Source: Sporisorium sorghi
Lineage: Eukaryota > Basidiomycota > Ustilaginomycetes > Ustilaginales > Ustilaginaceae
Length of the DNA: 56,669 bases
Assembly: GCA_023212695.1 (NCBI GenBank)
Contig: JALCCG010000140.1
Location: 1-56,669 of the forward strand
Direction of reading: 5' to 3'
Positions 54,377 to 56,669 of this stretch are shown here, one piece after another. The translations under genes were made by a program, and so were the position numbers. How positions within the stretch are numbered: the first letter of the stretch is position 1; each line of letters starts with the position of its first letter. A model generated the notes under the pieces. That model did no database searches. It was not told the origin of the DNA and saw only the letters and a list, made by a program, of their open reading frames with translations.

Positions 54377-56669
54377 AAATTTGCCCCCATTGACGAAAAA
54401 AAAAAAAAAATTTGGCCAACGGGTTTTTTTTTCCCTTTTTTCCCCCCCTTTTTAAAAAGAATTTTGTTTTTTCAGGCACCAAAAAAACCCATGCCAGAAA
54501 ACTGCCGGCAGCACGGTCAGCCTCGAATGAGAAGAGCGATCCAAGCATGATTGGAGGGCGGAAATGCGAGGATCCTCGATCCTCGAAACTAGGTTTGGCC
54601 AGTGCCAAGCAAGCAAGCAAAGGCAAATCATCAGCTGAAGAAGGACTTGTCTCACACAGTCGCGGCGATCTCAAACTTTGGACGATCCTCATCGGCAGAA
54701 AAAGAAGAAAGCGCAATGACGATGTTGACCGTGATTTTGGAAGCGGCGGAAGTCCAAGGTCGTGGTCGACGACAGGAAGCGACAAATCAGTTTTGTTTTT
54801 CCGCTCCTGGCTGTGCCTGAGGGTGCTTGTCTCTGGTGCCTGGGAAGGGACGGACGCTCGATCCGATGCAGCCGCGGCAAAACGGTGCCTCGGAAATGCT
54901 TGCCTGGAAGTAGCTCCCCTTTCCGGCGAAGGCGAGCCAGTCGGGGGGGGGGGGGGGCGTCACAGCTTTTGCAATGTCGTATGCGATCGATGCTGAAGTT
55001 GGCCTGCACGGCGGCTACAACGCATAGCAAATGATCCTGATGGGCGAGGAGAATGCGGGAAAGCAAGCGAACCTCGCGATGCTGGGAGACGTCAGCAAAG
55101 CATGATTTTTGACAGCAACGGCAAGTCGAGATCAAACGGCTAATCGGCGATCTCCCCTCGAAGGTGAGATTGGAATCAGGAACACACAGCACCTCACCCT
55201 AGGGAGCGGAGTCTGGTGTCCCGCCAAACGATTGCCGCCGACAAAGTAGAATGCGCGGTACACTTTGCTGCTCCTTCCGAACACTCCCGGCCATCCTTCG
55301 CTGGCATCATCGTCTGAGTCCACAAGCAGCTTGAATTGGTGGTACGCTGGACGTCCCCGCTTGGCTAGCATCCGGCGGGAATAAACTTGAATGTGAAAAC
55401 AACATGGGAAGAAAACGGCAGGAACACACTGATATCTCGCTTGCGGTTAAAACGCTTTGATAGCGCACACGTCGTTGCGACACAGAGAAGCGCCTCATAA
55501 GCTAAAGGCAGGAAGACTGCGTTCCGATATCATTGTCGCTTGCTTCTGTGGATACAACGGCGCGCGCTGTCGGGTCTCTGGTTCGTTCATGTCTCGACAA
55601 GCCTAAAACACGGCGCTACAGTAGTCTTAGTCTGTAAAGCTAAGCTGACACTAGCGTGTATTCTTGCGTATGACCAAGACAAGAGCATGGCTTGCCACGC
55701 TATCTTTCGCATGCAATGATGACTTGGAGGGAAAACGTTGACAGAGAGGCGCGGCTGGTAGCGTACTGAAAAGAAGGCAGGCTAGGAAAAGCGGTTCAGA
55801 AGGTGTGCAAGAAGGACGTCGTCCACGTTGACTTTTTCTCACGGCATCTAAGTGTCGCGGCGCTTGGAGCATTGCACCCGTGGGCTCGGCCAAGGAGAGA
55901 AGCCTTGTTGCGGTTTGGCGACACGCTAGAAGAAAGTCTCTGTGTCAAGGTGGCGGCGCATCTCGGCGTCGGACTCTGGAACTGCTGTTTGAATTGGCCG
56001 TGCAGTGCGCGCACATGGTCCCGATGCTAACTTACAGCAGCGTGCGTTGCGTCTGCATGTCGACAAAAGCGACAGTGCAAAGCAATGTTCGGCCTCATGC
56101 TTGACAGTCATCTATCTGCCTTTCGAATGCTGTTTTTGTTTTGGCTTGCGAGCTGCTTGAGTTTTTCCGATCATTGTTTGCGCTGACATCTCTCGACAGC
56201 TCGAACCTGGATACGGAAGTCCTCGTCCATGGATCGACAAGCGGACCGCGCTCGAGAAATTGCCCGCTGAATGTCGATCCGTATCCATGCGCTCGCTCGC
56301 TCGCTCGCTCTCTTTCAAAAAAAAAAAAACAACCTCGCGATTCCAGCGTCTCGTCGAACAACCAAAGGCGACATCGACACCGAGACGCTTTGAGCAGAAG
56401 CTTGAGCAGGCTGCAAGTGGAGAGCAAACGACGTCCGAAACACCATTAGATTCGAGGTCCACTGGTGGCGCGGAACAGGCACATGGCGTCCGGTGCGGCA
56501 GTGGGCATGGACGCTCTGCAGCTGCTGCAGCTTTGCCGCGGCGAGAGAGAGAGAGAGAGGCGAGATGCCAGAGACGCCCAATTTTCAGGGTGGCTTGTGT
56601 TTTTTTTTTTTTTTTTTTTTTTTTGTTTTTTTTTTTTTTCGGGGATCTATAGGGGGGGGGAAATAATCT
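54051..56669. other. gene-poor right end, partly low-quality sequence
   Basis: 2.6 kb with no gene supported. Short open frames lack family signatures. It contains a 32-nt A tract (about 54342-54373), a stretch of expanded homopolymers (54374-54490), a G run of about 16 (54941-54956), a GA repeat (about 56544-56558), and ends in two T runs (about 56599-56639) followed by a G run. It may be a contig end. Confidence 0.5.
54342..54490. other. probable low-quality base calls (homopolymer-inflated)
   Basis: Consecutive runs of A, T, C, T and A of 4-15 bases follow the A32 tract (A32, A15, T9, C3, T6, C7, T5, A5, T4 ...). This pattern is typical of degraded signal after a long homopolymer and not of genomic composition. 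Confidence 0.6.

Noticed and set aside
54689..55192. A 167-codon minus-strand frame in the right end
   Set aside because: It overlaps the G run, and has no recognisable domain or good start context.

Overview
The window is nuclear DNA of a filamentous or yeast-like fungus, most likely a basidiomycete of the smut lineage (Ustilaginomycotina). The reasons are a GC-rich genome with CT/GA microsatellites, many multi-kilobase single-exon genes, sparse short introns (about 72-120 nt, GTRAGT donors and CTRAC-type branch points) in a minority of genes, and a gene complement (RPL13, LAG1, SLD5, CWH43, NOP9, CTF8, URB2, bL36m, a UVRAG-type protein) that is eukaryotic and fungal. The species call is an inference. 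No tRNA, rRNA, CRISPR array or recognisable transposon was seen. The sequence carries one 9-N gap (31806-31814) and several stretches that look like poor base calls.

Layout, left to right: RPL13 (+); a secreted 1380-residue collagen-like protein (+, 2 exons); a mitochondrial DUF1279/Nat2-FAM210-type protein (-); a decayed second collagen-like fragment (+); a Ser/Ala-rich single-pass membrane protein (-); ceramide synthase LAG1 (+); GINS subunit SLD5 (-, 4 exons); a 1189-residue Ser/Pro-rich protein (-); the GPI-lipid remodelling protein CWH43 (+, 7 exons); a 248-residue protein that begins with a near copy of the histone H3 tail (+, 4 exons); the Pumilio-type rRNA processing factor NOP9 (+); an unrecognised 906-residue protein (-); the gap region; a 55-residue membrane microprotein (+, 2 exons); a 2143-residue ASH/HYDIN-like repeat protein (-); CTF8 (+); URB2 (-); mitochondrial ribosomal protein bL36m (+, 2 exons); a Tim17-like membrane protein (-); a 94-residue hydrophilic protein (+, 2 exons); a UVRAG/Vps38/Atg14-type protein (-); then about 2.6 kb in which I see no gene.

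Functional themes: ribosome production (RPL13, NOP9, URB2, bL36m), replication and cohesion (SLD5, CTF8), and sphingolipid/GPI/endomembrane biology (LAG1 makes ceramide, CWH43 installs ceramide on GPI anchors, the UVRAG-type protein belongs to the Vps34 lipid kinase complexes). These are housekeeping genes and not an operon or biosynthetic cluster. The most unusual items are the H3-tail mimic with an adjacent SUMO-interaction-like motif, and the large fungal collagen-like secreted protein with a decaying relative 1.5 kb downstream. Exon structures were assigned by hand from splice signals and reading-frame continuity.
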